In this document: one piece after another, positions 23,898 to 32,918 of the stretch
Layout: every line of letters begins with the position of its first letter
Position numbering within the stretch: the first letter of the stretch is position 1
Assembly (NCBI GenBank): GCA_002482535.1
Contig: DLGE01000001.1
Span: 405,395 to 469,394 of the forward strand
Origin: Peptococcaceae bacterium UBA7702
GTDB lineage: Bacteria > Bacillota > Dehalobacteriia > UBA7702
Length of the DNA stretch: 64,000 bases
Direction of reading: 5' to 3'
Program-made: the position numbers and the translations under genes
Notes under the pieces: generated by a model
The model's input: the letters and a program-made list of their open reading frames with translations, nothing else
Database searches by the model: none
What the model was told of the DNA's origin: nothing

Positions 23898-24464
23898 TTG
23901 AAGCTGAAAAAGATCCAACCGATTTGTACCTATACGAATATTACCATGTATCCTTTGGCTCCCCGGGAAAGCGATTTTAAAATCGAGGATATCGCCCACG
24001 CTTTGTCCCTGATGACCCGGGCCAACGGACATTTTATTTCCTTTTACAGTGTTGCCCAGCATTGCATCAACTGTTCCCTGGAGGGAGAAGAGAGAGGGTA
24101 TGATCACCGTTTGAATCTCGCCCTGCTGCTTCACGATGCTTCGGAAGCCTATCTTTCCGATCTGACGCGCCCCGTAAAGAGCAGCTTAGAGGATTACAGT
24201 GAAATCGAACGTCAACTGCAAGGTGTTTTGTTTCGCGCCTTGGGCGTGGGTGCACTGTCCTTGGAAGATGAAAAATTGATTTCCGTTATTGATGATGATA
24301 TGTTATACTATGAATTCGAAGGATTGCATGTTGGCGGCGGCTTCGACAGAGAATATCATTTGCAAGGCTGTTATTCCCTGGCGTTTTGCGATATGAAAGA
24401 GGTCGAAGAGACCTATCTTGAACGATATTACGAGCTACAGAAAAAGGTAGGAGATTGGAAATGA
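23898..24464 (+). CDS. HD-domain hydrolase (YfdR/YfbR-like)
   Basis: A 188-residue metal-dependent phosphohydrolase-like protein. The HD motif is seen in SVAQHCINCS (first His), LALLLHDASEAYLSDLTRPVK (His-Asp pair) and a late Asp (SVIDDDML). Such proteins cleave nucleotide phosphates; the substrate is unknown. The start is a TTG with GGAGG eight bases upstream; the open frame extends further upstream but overlaps the ANTAR gene. It overlaps hisH by four bases (ATGA). Confidence 0.78.
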   Translation: MKLKKIQPICTYTNITMYPLAPRESDFKIEDIAHALSLMTRANGHFISFYSVAQHCINCSLEGEERGYDHRLNLALLLHDASEAYLSDLTRPVKSSLEDYSEIERQLQGVLFRALGVGALSLEDEKLISVIDDDMLYYEFEGLHVGGGFDREYHLQGCYSLAFCDMKEVEETYLERYYELQKKVGDWK

Positions 24465-25087
24465 TCGGTGTCATTGATTACAGAGCGGGGAACGCGCCCA
24501 GCGTTTACAATGCCCTGAAAAAAATCGGCGGTGAGGTGCTGATGGTGAATACGGCCCAGGATCTCGAAAAGATCCGCGGTGTGATTTTGCCGGGAGTCGG
24601 CAGCGCCGGGGCGACCATGGATTCCTTAACGGAAATGGGCATTTTGTCCCCCCTTGAAGAAAAAGTCCGCGGAGGGAGCATGCCCTTTCTCGGCATCTGC
24701 ATCGGTATGCAGATTCTTTTTGAGCACAGCGCCGAAGGTGATATTCCCTGCCTTGGCTGGCTCAAAGGCAAGGTCACCCGGTTTGACAAAAGACGTGTCC
24801 GCGTACCCCAAATGGGCTGGAACGAGGTGCGCTTTTGCCGGGAGCATCCCCTCGTAGAGAACATGGGCCAAAGCGGCCATTTCTATTATGTAAACTCCTA
24901 TCACGTGAACCCCGCCGATGAAAACGATATCTTGGCTGTCACCGATTATGACGGTGATTTTTGCTGTATGGTCCAGCGTGATAACATCATGGCCGCCCAG
25001 TTTCACATCGAAAAAAGCGGACCGTTGGGTCTCAAATTATTGGCGAATTATCTGCGCCTCGTGGAAGGGGGTCAACCTTCATGCTGA
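24461..25087 (+). CDS. hisH: HisH-type glutamine amidotransferase
   Basis: A 208-residue class I glutaminase of the imidazole glycerol phosphate synthase type. The nucleophile Cys80 sits in PFLGICIGMQILFE, and the His-Glu pair is at 182/184 (FHIEKSG, where FHPEKS is usual). It makes ammonia for HisF. No other histidine-pathway gene is near; it stands in an operon with an ANTAR regulator and gatCAB. It starts on the previous stop codon and overlaps hisF. Confidence 0.88.
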   Translation: MIGVIDYRAGNAPSVYNALKKIGGEVLMVNTAQDLEKIRGVILPGVGSAGATMDSLTEMGILSPLEEKVRGGSMPFLGICIGMQILFEHSAEGDIPCLGWLKGKVTRFDKRRVRVPQMGWNEVRFCREHPLVENMGQSGHFYYVNSYHVNPADENDILAVTDYDGDFCCMVQRDNIMAAQFHIEKSGPLGLKLLANYLRLVEGGQPSC

Positions 25088-25875
25088 CGAAACGTCTTTT
25101 GGCCTGCTTTGATATGCGCGACGGGATGGTGACCAAGGCCCACCAATTTCAGGATAATTTCGACATCGGTGCGGCGGCGGAAATCGCCTGCAAAATCTAT
25201 GAAGATCAGATCGATGAGATCATCTTTTACGATATTACCGCCAGCGCTAAAAAAAAGCCCATTGATCTTGATACCGTTCGTACTGTGGCGGAACGGGTTT
25301 TTGTGCCCTTTACCGTGGGCGGCGGCATTCGCAATTTAGACGATATGTATCAGGTATTGAAAGCCGGGGCGGAAAAAATCAGCGTCGATTCCATGGCGGT
25401 GAGGAATCCCGCCATCATTGAAGAGGGTGCGAAAGCCTTCGGTTCCCAGTGCATTGTCTTGAGTATGCAGGTGAAGCGCGTGGAAAAAACGGAGCGGATC
25501 AGAAGCGGTTATGAAATCGCCATTGACGGCGCCCGCACCTATACCGGCATGGACGCCCTGGAATGGGCAAAACGCGGTGAAGACCTCGGTGCCGGGGAAC
25601 TTTGCGTCAACAGCATTGACTGCGACGGTACCCACAACGGTTACGATCTTGCGATCACCGGTCTCATCGCCGACGCGGTTTCCATTCCCGTCATTGCTTC
25701 CGGCGGCGCCGGCAATCCCTCTCATATTGCCGACGCTTTTACGCAAACAGGGGCCTCCGCCGCGATCATCAGTTCGATGCTCTATTCGCCGAAGCTGCCC
25801 CGGAATTATCCGGTGGCGGAAATCAAAGAGCTTCTTTCGGAAAAAGGGATTCCCGTAAGACCGTATTTGAAATAA
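25081..25875 (+). CDS. hisF: HisF-like cyclase subunit with altered active site
   Basis: A 264-residue (beta/alpha)8 barrel that follows HisF closely (LACFDMRDGMVTKAHQF, FYDITAS, PFTVGGGI, NSIDCDGT, PVIASGGAG). HisF normally uses Asp11 and Asp130 to close the imidazole ring. Asp11 is kept, but residue 130 is Gln (IVLSMQVKR, where IDAKR or MDAKR is usual). This may lower cyclase activity or point to another substrate. It overlaps hisH by seven bases, so the two clearly form one enzyme. Confidence 0.85.
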   Translation: MLTKRLLACFDMRDGMVTKAHQFQDNFDIGAAAEIACKIYEDQIDEIIFYDITASAKKKPIDLDTVRTVAERVFVPFTVGGGIRNLDDMYQVLKAGAEKISVDSMAVRNPAIIEEGAKAFGSQCIVLSMQVKRVEKTERIRSGYEIAIDGARTYTGMDALEWAKRGEDLGAGELCVNSIDCDGTHNGYDLAITGLIADAVSIPVIASGGAGNPSHIADAFTQTGASAAIISSMLYSPKLPRNYPVAEIKELLSEKGIPVRPYLK

Positions 25876-25895
25876 CCCAGGAAAGGACAACCGTT

Positions 25896-26183
25896 ATGAT
25901 CATTACTGACGAAATCATCGATTACGTTTCTTCCTTGGCCCGTCTTGACCTCAGCGGTGAGGAAAAGACGAAGATCAAAGGGGAAATCGAAAAGATCATC
26001 GATTATATGGAGGTATTAAATACCTTGGATACCACCGGCGTGGAGCCCATGAGCCACGTGCTCCCGGTGACCAACGTCTTTCGTGAAGATGTTGTTGCCC
26101 CTTCGGTACCCCGTGAAGAGATCCTGGCCAATGCTCCCGAAGCGGATCAGGGAGCCTTTCGTGTGCCGAAGACAGTAGAGTAA
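25896..26183 (+). CDS. gatC: Asp-tRNA(Asn)/Glu-tRNA(Gln) amidotransferase subunit C
   Basis: A 95-residue small subunit that wraps around GatA and stabilises GatAB. The family pattern DYVSSLARLDLSGEEKTKIKGEIEKIIDYMEVLNTLDTTGVEPMSHVLP is clear. It sits between hisF and gatA in a continuous operon, with a GGAAAGGA ribosome site. Confidence 0.95.
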   Translation: MIITDEIIDYVSSLARLDLSGEEKTKIKGEIEKIIDYMEVLNTLDTTGVEPMSHVLPVTNVFREDVVAPSVPREEILANAPEADQGAFRVPKTVE

Positions 26184-26198
26184 CAAAGGAGCGCGCTC

Positions 26199-27680
26199 AT
26201 GAATATTGCATTTACGGAATTAACCCCATTAAAAGCAGGGGAAATGATCAAAAAAAGGGAGCTTAGCGTCGAGGAATTGACCAAAGCGTACCTCACGCGG
26301 TGTGCCGTGCTGGATGGGGAAGTCAACGCCTTTCTCCGCCTGGAAGAGGCATACGCCTTGCAAAGCGCTGCCGCCGTCCAAAAGCGCATCGACGCCAAAG
26401 AAGAGCTCGGCCCCTTGGCCGGCGTGCCCTTTGGCCTCAAAGATAATATCTGCACCAAAGGACTGGAAACCACCTGTGCCTCCAGGATTTTGGGCGGTTT
26501 TGTGCCGCCTTATGAGGCTACTTTGATGAAAAAGATGAGCCGCGGCGGTGGGGTGCTCATCGGCAAGACGAATATGGACGAGTTTGCCATGGGCAGTACC
26601 ACGGAAACCTCCTATTATAAAACGACCAAAAACCCCTGGAATTCAGAGCATGTCCCCGGTGGCAGCAGCGGCGGCAGCGCCGCGGCAGTGGCGGCAAGGG
26701 AAGTCCCTTACGCCATCGGCTCCGATACCGGCGGTTCCATTCGCCAGCCCGCCGCCTATTGCGGTGTCACCGGCTTGAAACCCACTTACGGCGCCGTCTC
26801 CCGTTTCGGCCTCATCGCCTACGGCTCTTCCCTGGACCAGATCGGGCCCATCGCTCCTTCGGCCATGGATTGTGCGGCGATCTTAGATATGATCAGCGGT
26901 TACGACGAAAAAGACGCTACCTCGATGAAAACGCAGTTTCACGCCGTTGCCCATATCGAAGGCGGCGTGCAAGATCTGGTGATCGGCATCCCCAAATCCT
27001 ACTTTGGCGAGGGCCTTAACGGTGAAGTCCGGGAAACCGTCGCCGCGGCGATCAAGGTACTCACCGACGCCGGCGCCAAAGTAGAGGAGTTCGATTTTTC
27101 CATCCTTGATTATGCCGTACCGGCCTATTATATCATCGCCTCGGCGGAAGCCAGCTCCAACCTCTCCCGTTTTGACGGCGTGAAATACGGCTTTCGCGCC
27201 GAAGACGCCGAAGGACTGCGGGACGTTTATTTAAAAACCCGCACCCAGGGTTTCGGCGGCGAAGTGAAAAAGCGTATCATGTTGGGGGCTTTTGCTTTGA
27301 GCAGCGGTTATTATGATGCCTACTACAATAAGGCGTTACAAGTCAAGGCGCTGATCAAAAAAGCCTTTGACGATGCCTTTGCCAAATACGATATGATCTT
27401 AGGCCCGGTGGCGCCGACCACCGCGCCGAAAATCGGTGAAAGCTTAAAAGACCCCCTGGCCATGTATTTAAGTGATATTTATACCGTTTCCGTGAACCTT
27501 GCGGGACTCCCCGGCATCGCTCTGCCTTGCGGTTTCGATCAAAAAGGTTTGCCCATTGGCATGCAGCTGATCGCCCAGGCTTTTGACGATGAGAAGCTGT
27601 TGCGGGCGGCCCACTGCTACCAGCAGCTGACCGATTTTCACCGGCAGTGTCCCGCCTTGGCCGGGAAAGGAGGCCTCTAA
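26199..27680 (+). CDS. gatA: Asp-tRNA(Asn)/Glu-tRNA(Gln) amidotransferase subunit A
   Basis: A 493-residue amidase-signature glutaminase. The catalytic Lys lies in GVPFGLKDNICTKG, and the Ser-cisSer pair in the glycine/serine-rich VPGGSSGGSAAAVAAREVPYAIGSDTGGSIRQPA. It releases ammonia from glutamine and channels it to GatB for the tRNA-dependent synthesis of Gln-tRNA or Asn-tRNA. The start has AAAGGAG. One base separates it from gatB. Confidence 0.96.
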   Translation: MNIAFTELTPLKAGEMIKKRELSVEELTKAYLTRCAVLDGEVNAFLRLEEAYALQSAAAVQKRIDAKEELGPLAGVPFGLKDNICTKGLETTCASRILGGFVPPYEATLMKKMSRGGGVLIGKTNMDEFAMGSTTETSYYKTTKNPWNSEHVPGGSSGGSAAAVAAREVPYAIGSDTGGSIRQPAAYCGVTGLKPTYGAVSRFGLIAYGSSLDQIGPIAPSAMDCAAILDMISGYDEKDATSMKTQFHAVAHIEGGVQDLVIGIPKSYFGEGLNGEVRETVAAAIKVLTDAGAKVEEFDFSILDYAVPAYYIIASAEASSNLSRFDGVKYGFRAEDAEGLRDVYLKTRTQGFGGEVKKRIMLGAFALSSGYYDAYYNKALQVKALIKKAFDDAFAKYDMILGPVAPTTAPKIGESLKDPLAMYLSDIYTVSVNLAGLPGIALPCGFDQKGLPIGMQLIAQAFDDEKLLRAAHCYQQLTDFHRQCPALAGKGGL

Positions 27681-27681
27681 A

Positions 27682-29118
27682 ATGAGTGAAGTAAAATACG
27701 AAACCGTCATCGGCTTAGAGGTTCATACGGAGCTGGCCACCGCGTCGAAAATATTCTGCTCCTGTACCACGGAATTTGGCGGTGAGCCCAATACCCATTG
27801 CTGCCCGATTTGCACCGGGATGCCCGGGGTGTTGCCGGTACTCAATCAAAAAGTGGTGGAATTTGGCATTGCCGTGGGACTTGCCACGGACTGTGAAATC
27901 ACCCTCTACGGCAAATTCGACCGAAAAAATTATTTCTATCCCGATCTGCCCAAAGCCTTTCAGATCTCCCAGCTTTATCTACCCATTTGTAGAAACGGCG
28001 TTGTAGCCATCGAAGGAGAGGGGTTTCAGAAGAACATCCGTATCCATGAAATCCACATGGAAGAGGATGCCGGCAAACTGATTCACGACCCGATTTTCGA
28101 TACGACCCACGCGGATTATAACCGCTGCGGCGTGCCGCTTTTGGAGATCGTTTCGGAACCGGATTTCAGAAATGCCGAGGAAGTGATCGCCTATTTGGAA
28201 ACATTGAAAGCGATTTTGCAGTATCTCGGCGTCTCCGACTGTAAGATGCAGGAAGGTTCTTTACGGGCCGACGTCAATCTTTCCGTGCGCCCTCTGGGCC
28301 AGGCGGAATTCGGCACCAGAACCGAAATGAAAAATATCAACTCCTTCCGGGCCATCGCCCGGGCCATCGCCGCGGAGCGGAAGCGCCAAATTGAGCTCAT
28401 CGAAGATGGCGGCAGGGTGGTACAGGAAACCCGCCGTTGGGATGACGCCAAAGGCGTAAGCTACGCCATGCGCTCCAAAGAGGACGCTCAGGATTACCGC
28501 TATTTTCCCGAGCCGGATCTGTCTCCCGTGGTGATCAGTGAGGAATGGAAGGAAGAAATCCGTAAAAGCTTGCCGATGCTACCCAAAGAGAGAAAGGCGA
28601 AGTATATGGAAGGCTATGGGCTTTCCTCCTACGACGCCGGTATCATCACCGGTATCAAGGCTCTGGCCGATTATTTTGATGAGGTCAACGCCATCCTTGG
28701 GCAGCCTCAGGAAGTGGCCAATTGGCTTTTGGGCGATTTTATGCGTCTGGCCAAAGCCGGGGAAGGGGATTCCTTCGATATCCTGCTGAGTCCCGTCCAT
28801 TTGGCGGAGATCATTTTGATGGTCAAAAACAACGTCATCAACCGCAACACGGCGAAAGAGGTCTTTGCCGCGGTTTGGCAGGAAGATCTGGACCCCAGGC
28901 AGTACGTGGAGGAACACGATCTTGCCATGGTGGGCGACGGCGATCTGATCAAAGATACCGTGGCCAAAGTGCTGGCGGCGAATCCCAAAACAGTGGCGGA
29001 GTTCAAAGCCGGGAAAGAAAAAGTCCTCGGTTTCCTGGTCGGTCAATGCATGAAAGAATTGAAAGGGAAGGCCGATCCCGCTACTCTCAACACCCTGCTC
29101 CGGGAAGCGTTGCAATAA
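27682..29118 (+). CDS. gatB: Asp-tRNA(Asn)/Glu-tRNA(Gln) amidotransferase subunit B
   Basis: A 478-residue subunit that activates the misacylated tRNA with ATP and carries out transamidation. It shows the family start (YETVIGLEVHTELAT), zinc-site cysteines (CSCTTEFGGEPNTHCCPICTG), the KFDRKNYFYPDLPK motif and the C-terminal tRNA-binding domain. It completes GatCAB, implying that this organism makes Gln-tRNA (and/or Asn-tRNA) indirectly. Confidence 0.96.
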   Translation: MSEVKYETVIGLEVHTELATASKIFCSCTTEFGGEPNTHCCPICTGMPGVLPVLNQKVVEFGIAVGLATDCEITLYGKFDRKNYFYPDLPKAFQISQLYLPICRNGVVAIEGEGFQKNIRIHEIHMEEDAGKLIHDPIFDTTHADYNRCGVPLLEIVSEPDFRNAEEVIAYLETLKAILQYLGVSDCKMQEGSLRADVNLSVRPLGQAEFGTRTEMKNINSFRAIARAIAAERKRQIELIEDGGRVVQETRRWDDAKGVSYAMRSKEDAQDYRYFPEPDLSPVVISEEWKEEIRKSLPMLPKERKAKYMEGYGLSSYDAGIITGIKALADYFDEVNAILGQPQEVANWLLGDFMRLAKAGEGDSFDILLSPVHLAEIILMVKNNVINRNTAKEVFAAVWQEDLDPRQYVEEHDLAMVGDGDLIKDTVAKVLAANPKTVAEFKAGKEKVLGFLVGQCMKELKGKADPATLNTLLREALQ

Positions 29119-29141
29119 GAGATGGAAAATAGGTGGAATTT

Positions 29142-30758
29142 ATGAAATTGATCTTTTCAGGCGCCGATCATGAAGTGACCGGCAGCTGTCATTGTTTGAC
29201 GGTGAACGGAAAAAACATTCTTGTAGACTGCGGCATGGAACAGGGAAAGAATGTTTTTGTTAATCAACCGATTCCCTTTACGGAAAAAGATATCGACTAC
29301 GTTTTTTTGACCCACGCCCATATCGACCATTCCGGTCTGCTGCCGCTGCTCTGGGTGAAAGGGTTTCGGGGCAAAATTTTCGCTACCGGCGCCACCGTGG
29401 ATCTCTGCTCCATTATGCTTAGGGATTCCGGCCATATTCAGGAAACCGACGCGGAATGGCAAAACCGCAAAGGCCGCCGGGCGGGGAAGATGGAGGTGAA
29501 GCCCCTCTACACCATGGAAGACGCTGAAGAGGTGCAAAAGTATTTTGTACCCTGCGATTATAATGAAATCATCGAAATCGATGGCGGCGTCCGGATTCGC
29601 TTTTGCGATATTGGCCATATGCTGGGCTCCGCCTGTATTGAGGTATGGCTGAAGGAAAAAGGCGTTGAGCGGAAACTTGTTTTTTCCGGCGATATTGGCA
29701 ATCAGAAACAGCCCATTGTCCGGGACCCTTCCATTGTGGAAGAGGCGGATTACATCATCATCGAATCGACTTACGGCAACCGCTATCACAAGGCTTGCAG
29801 TTTCGACTATGCCAGTGAGCTGGCGGAAGTCATACAGAGCACCTTTGACCGCGGCGGCAACGTGGTGATTCCCTCCTTTGCCGTCGGCCGCACCCAGGAA
29901 ATCCTCTATTTTCTGCGGGAGGCCAAAGAGAAACAGTTGATAAAGGGGCATGATGATTTTGAGGTCTATGTGGACAGCCCTTTGGCCATTGACGCCACGG
30001 AAATTTTCACGAAGAATACCTTAAAGTATTACGATAAAGAAACCATGGCCCTGGTACAGCAGGGGATCAACCCCCTTTCTTTTCCCGGTTTACGGCTTTC
30101 GCTGACCTCCGATCAGTCCCGAGCCATCAATTTTGACTTGAAGCCCAAGGTAATCATCTCTTCGTCGGGGATGTGCGAAGGCGGTCGTATCCGCCACCAT
30201 TTAAAACATAATCTTTGGCGGGGCGATTCCTGCATCCTCTTTGTGGGTTATCAAGCCGTCGGTACTTTAGGGCGTCTCATCGTGGACGGCATCGAAGAAG
30301 TGAACTTATTCGGGGAAACGGTGAAAGTGAACGCGGAAATCAAGGTTTTGGAGGGCGTCAGCGGTCATGCCGATAAAGCCGGTTTGCAGAGTTGGCTCTC
30401 GGGTTTCCAAAACATCCCCAACCACGTCTTCGTGGTACACGGAGAAGACCTCTCCTGCACGGAATTCGCTTCCTTTGTCCGAGAACAGTTTGGCTTCGCG
30501 GCCAGCGCTCCCTACAGCGGCAGCGTCTTTGACCTGAAGGAGGACCGCTATATCGAGGAAGCTTTGCCGGAATTGGTCAAGCGGGAGAAGAAAGGCGGCG
30601 AAGGGACCGGCGAGCCCTTCACCCATTTACAGCGACTGGGACGGCGTTTGTTGGAGCTGATCTCCGCTTATAAGGGCCGCGCCAATCGGGATATCAGGGC
30701 CTTCAGCAGAGATCTCGGTGAGCTCTGTGACCAATATGAAAAAGACCTGCGTCAATAA
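29142..30758 (+). CDS. Beta-CASP metallo-hydrolase (CPSF/RNA-specificity type)
   Basis: A 538-residue metallo-beta-lactamase-fold enzyme with the beta-CASP and RNA-specificity domains, typical of RNA-processing nucleases. It has the metal motif LTHAHIDHSGLLP, further ligands in DIGHMLGSACIEVW and FSGDIGN, PSFAVGRTQEILYFL, and the late motifs SSSGMCEGGRIRHH and GVSGHADKAGL. A C-terminal extension of about 80 residues is basic and specific to this group. Start ATG at 29142 with AGGTGG five bases upstream; a GTG nine bases earlier is less likely. It is the last gene of the ANTAR-gat operon. Confidence 0.85.
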   Translation: MKLIFSGADHEVTGSCHCLTVNGKNILVDCGMEQGKNVFVNQPIPFTEKDIDYVFLTHAHIDHSGLLPLLWVKGFRGKIFATGATVDLCSIMLRDSGHIQETDAEWQNRKGRRAGKMEVKPLYTMEDAEEVQKYFVPCDYNEIIEIDGGVRIRFCDIGHMLGSACIEVWLKEKGVERKLVFSGDIGNQKQPIVRDPSIVEEADYIIIESTYGNRYHKACSFDYASELAEVIQSTFDRGGNVVIPSFAVGRTQEILYFLREAKEKQLIKGHDDFEVYVDSPLAIDATEIFTKNTLKYYDKETMALVQQGINPLSFPGLRLSLTSDQSRAINFDLKPKVIISSSGMCEGGRIRHHLKHNLWRGDSCILFVGYQAVGTLGRLIVDGIEEVNLFGETVKVNAEIKVLEGVSGHADKAGLQSWLSGFQNIPNHVFVVHGEDLSCTEFASFVREQFGFAASAPYSGSVFDLKEDRYIEEALPELVKREKKGGEGTGEPFTHLQRLGRRLLELISAYKGRANRDIRAFSRDLGELCDQYEKDLRQ

Positions 30759-30829
30759 GTGCGGTGCTAAAAAAATACGAAGTGGGAAGCATAAGAGCGT
30801 ATAAGGCTGATTGACTTTAGGAGGTTAAC

Positions 30830-31258
30830 GTGGATAGAATCGCAATCGTATATTGGAGCGGCAGAGGCGCCACCAAACAAATGGCGGAATATGTAAGGCA
30901 CGGCATTGAAGCGGTGGGTAAAACCGCCGACGTCTACGTGGCCGCGGATTTTAATAAAACAATACTGGATCAATACGATAAAATCGCCTTCGGCTGCCCC
31001 GCCATGGGCAACGAGGAACTGGAACCCTCGGAATTCGAGCCGATGTTCAATGAAATCGAACCGTATCTCAAGGACAAGAAAGTCGTTTTATTCGGCTCCT
31101 ATGGCTGGGGAGAGCAAGCCTGGATGAAGGACTGGGAATATCAAATCTTTCACGACGGCGCTCTATTGATGGATCACGGCCTTGCCATACAGGACGAACC
31201 CGACGAGGAAGGGCGGATCAACTGTGAAAATCTCGGCACCACCCTGGCGATATCTTAA
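30830..31258 (+). CDS. Flavodoxin
   Basis: A 142-residue FMN electron carrier. The phosphate-binding loop (VYWSGRGATKQMAE), the FMN-contact segment GCPAMGNEELEPSEF and the final GSYGWGEQAWMKDW are typical. The phosphate loop has SGRGATK, a variant of the usual SGTGNTE. It starts with GTG behind a good AGGAGG site and could replace ferredoxin in acetogen-type redox reactions (inference). Confidence 0.9.
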   Translation: MDRIAIVYWSGRGATKQMAEYVRHGIEAVGKTADVYVAADFNKTILDQYDKIAFGCPAMGNEELEPSEFEPMFNEIEPYLKDKKVVLFGSYGWGEQAWMKDWEYQIFHDGALLMDHGLAIQDEPDEEGRINCENLGTTLAIS

Positions 31259-31278
31259 AATAAGGGGTTTACGCATTG

Positions 31279-31310
31279 AAAGAGCCGTGATCTTTTGATC
31301 ACGGCTCTTT
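31279..31310 (+). terminator. Bidirectional terminator
   Basis: A perfect 14-bp stem AAAGAGCCGTGATC / GATCACGGCTCTTT with a TTTT loop, between convergent genes. Confidence 0.85.
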
Positions 31311-31326
31311 CATAAAATCCCCGGTA

Positions 31327-32001
31327 TTAGTATTGTTCGTAGTAAACGACGTTATTGGCGATGGTATTGAAATCGTTTTCGTCAATGATATAGTAACTTT
31401 CACCGTCATCATCGGTTTCCGGTACAACCTGAACGGAAAGGGTTACGGGATCAAGGTAGGTCACCGAATCAGCGAGTTTTTCAAATTCGTCGATCAGCAG
31501 TATCAAAAAGCTCTTATTTAACTCTTCTTCACTGCCGCCGTTGCTGTATTGTTCTATCAGTTCCTCGGTGATGGTATTGTAGAAATCGGCGCTGACAATC
31601 GCACTTAAATCCACGGGATAAACAGTCACGGAAACCAGGAAGGTATCGTCGGCTTTCGTTACTTCGCCGACTTCGTATTTTGCCTGTTTGTAGATATCGC
31701 CGAAAAAGTTCACGTAACGATCATAGGTTTCCTCGTCAATCAGGTTTTTATCGATTTCCGCTTCGGCAAAAAAGGAATCCGCTTCCTCGTTGAGGCAAGT
31801 TTCATACTCGGCAATGCATTCCTCCTCTGTCGTTTCGCATAGTTCGAGATAAGCAGGGGAGTGGACATTCAGATATACGGAATCAAGGTTCCCTTGCACC
31901 AACGTTGCCGCGTCTTCCGACTTGAAACCGCCGCAGGCAGTCAGCGAAAAACAGAGCAAAACCGCAAATATGAATGTAGTAATTTTCATTGTGGTTTTCA
32001 T
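31327..32001 (-). CDS. Hypothetical lipoprotein, paralogue A
   Basis: A 224-residue lipoprotein. The signal peptide ends in FSLTACGG with the lipidated Cys. The mature part begins KSEDAATLVQGNLDSVYLN and ends with a VTLSVQVVPETDD strand. It is clearly related to the next gene upstream over its whole length (SEEDAITLVEGDLNSIYKN, VTLSVQVVPQEKD), so this is a tandem duplication. The start at 32001 has GGAG upstream. Family and function are not recognised. Confidence 0.75.
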   Translation of the reverse strand: MKTTMKITTFIFAVLLCFSLTACGGFKSEDAATLVQGNLDSVYLNVHSPAYLELCETTEEECIAEYETCLNEEADSFFAEAEIDKNLIDEETYDRYVNFFGDIYKQAKYEVGEVTKADDTFLVSVTVYPVDLSAIVSADFYNTITEELIEQYSNGGSEEELNKSFLILLIDEFEKLADSVTYLDPVTLSVQVVPETDDDGESYYIIDENDFNTIANNVVYYEQY

Positions 32002-32055
32002 TTTTTCTCCTTCTAAATCCATAGAAATCAGGCGAAACAGTTATTGTGTGTTGTC

Positions 32056-32724
32056 TCAATAGTCTTGAGATATGATTGTGCTGTCGATATTGCTGAAATC
32101 GCTTTCACTGAGAGAGTAAAAGACCTTACCGTCTTTTTCCTGGGGCACGACCTGAACGGAGAGGGTCACGGCGCTGAGATAGTCTAAGCTCGCCAAGCGT
32201 TTTTCACATAAGTCAAGAACGCCGTTTTGATAATACGCTTCCAGCTCTTCCGCGCTCATACCGGCATCATATTTTTCTTTATAGGTATTGTAAAATTCGT
32301 CGTAGTCTTCCAAAAATACTTTTTGGAAAATGTCCATTGGATAAATGGTGACGGAAACCAGGTACTTATCGTCTGAGGCTGTGGCGGTAGTCACCTCAAA
32401 TTTGGCTTTCGCATAAATTGCTTGATACAAGCCAATGACTCGGTCATGTGTTTCTTGAGACATCATGGTTTCATCAAAATCAAAATAGCTGATGAAGCTG
32501 GCCGCCGCTGATTCCATGGATGATTCATGAAGTTTATTGCGCTCGGCTTCCGTTGTGTCGCAAAGCTTAAGATACGCTTCGTCGTTGATATTCTTATAAA
32601 TAGAATTGAGGTCACCCTCCACCAATGTGATGGCATCTTCTTCCGAGAAGCTGTCACACCCCGTCAAAGTGAAACAGATCAGCCCTATGAGCAACAGCGT
32701 AAGAAACTGGAATCTTTTTTTCAT
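32056..32724 (-). CDS. Hypothetical lipoprotein, paralogue B
   Basis: A 222-residue lipoprotein with lipobox LTGC. It is a paralogue of the downstream gene, 54 bases away on the same strand. Both carry the order DAITLVEGDLNSIY, YLVSVTIYPMDI, VTLSVQVVP. The start at 32724 follows GGGAGGC; the open frame extends 35 codons upstream but without a ribosome site. Cell-surface location is certain from the lipobox, function unknown. Confidence 0.75.
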   Translation of the reverse strand: MKKRFQFLTLLLIGLICFTLTGCDSFSEEDAITLVEGDLNSIYKNINDEAYLKLCDTTEAERNKLHESSMESAAASFISYFDFDETMMSQETHDRVIGLYQAIYAKAKFEVTTATASDDKYLVSVTIYPMDIFQKVFLEDYDEFYNTYKEKYDAGMSAEELEAYYQNGVLDLCEKRLASLDYLSAVTLSVQVVPQEKDGKVFYSLSESDFSNIDSTIISQDY

Positions 32725-32835
32725 ATTGCCTCCCTCTGTATATAGTTCATATACGGCTTTTTTACAGTATAAAATATATTCATAAAAATTACAATAAAAA
32801 ACCATAAGATTATTTTCAAAAAAAGACAAAGATCA

Positions 32836-32864
32836 ACAAAAACAGACAGGAGAATCTTCTCCTG
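32836..32864 (-). terminator. Terminator of the His-rich/CooT pair
   Basis: On the minus strand, a CAGGAGA/TCTCCTG hairpin followed by TCTGTTTTTG. Confidence 0.6.
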
Positions 32865-32918
32865 CCCGTTCCTTTTTCGAGATGGCTTTGTTTGTCCCAC
32901 AAATAAGCGATGAGTCCC

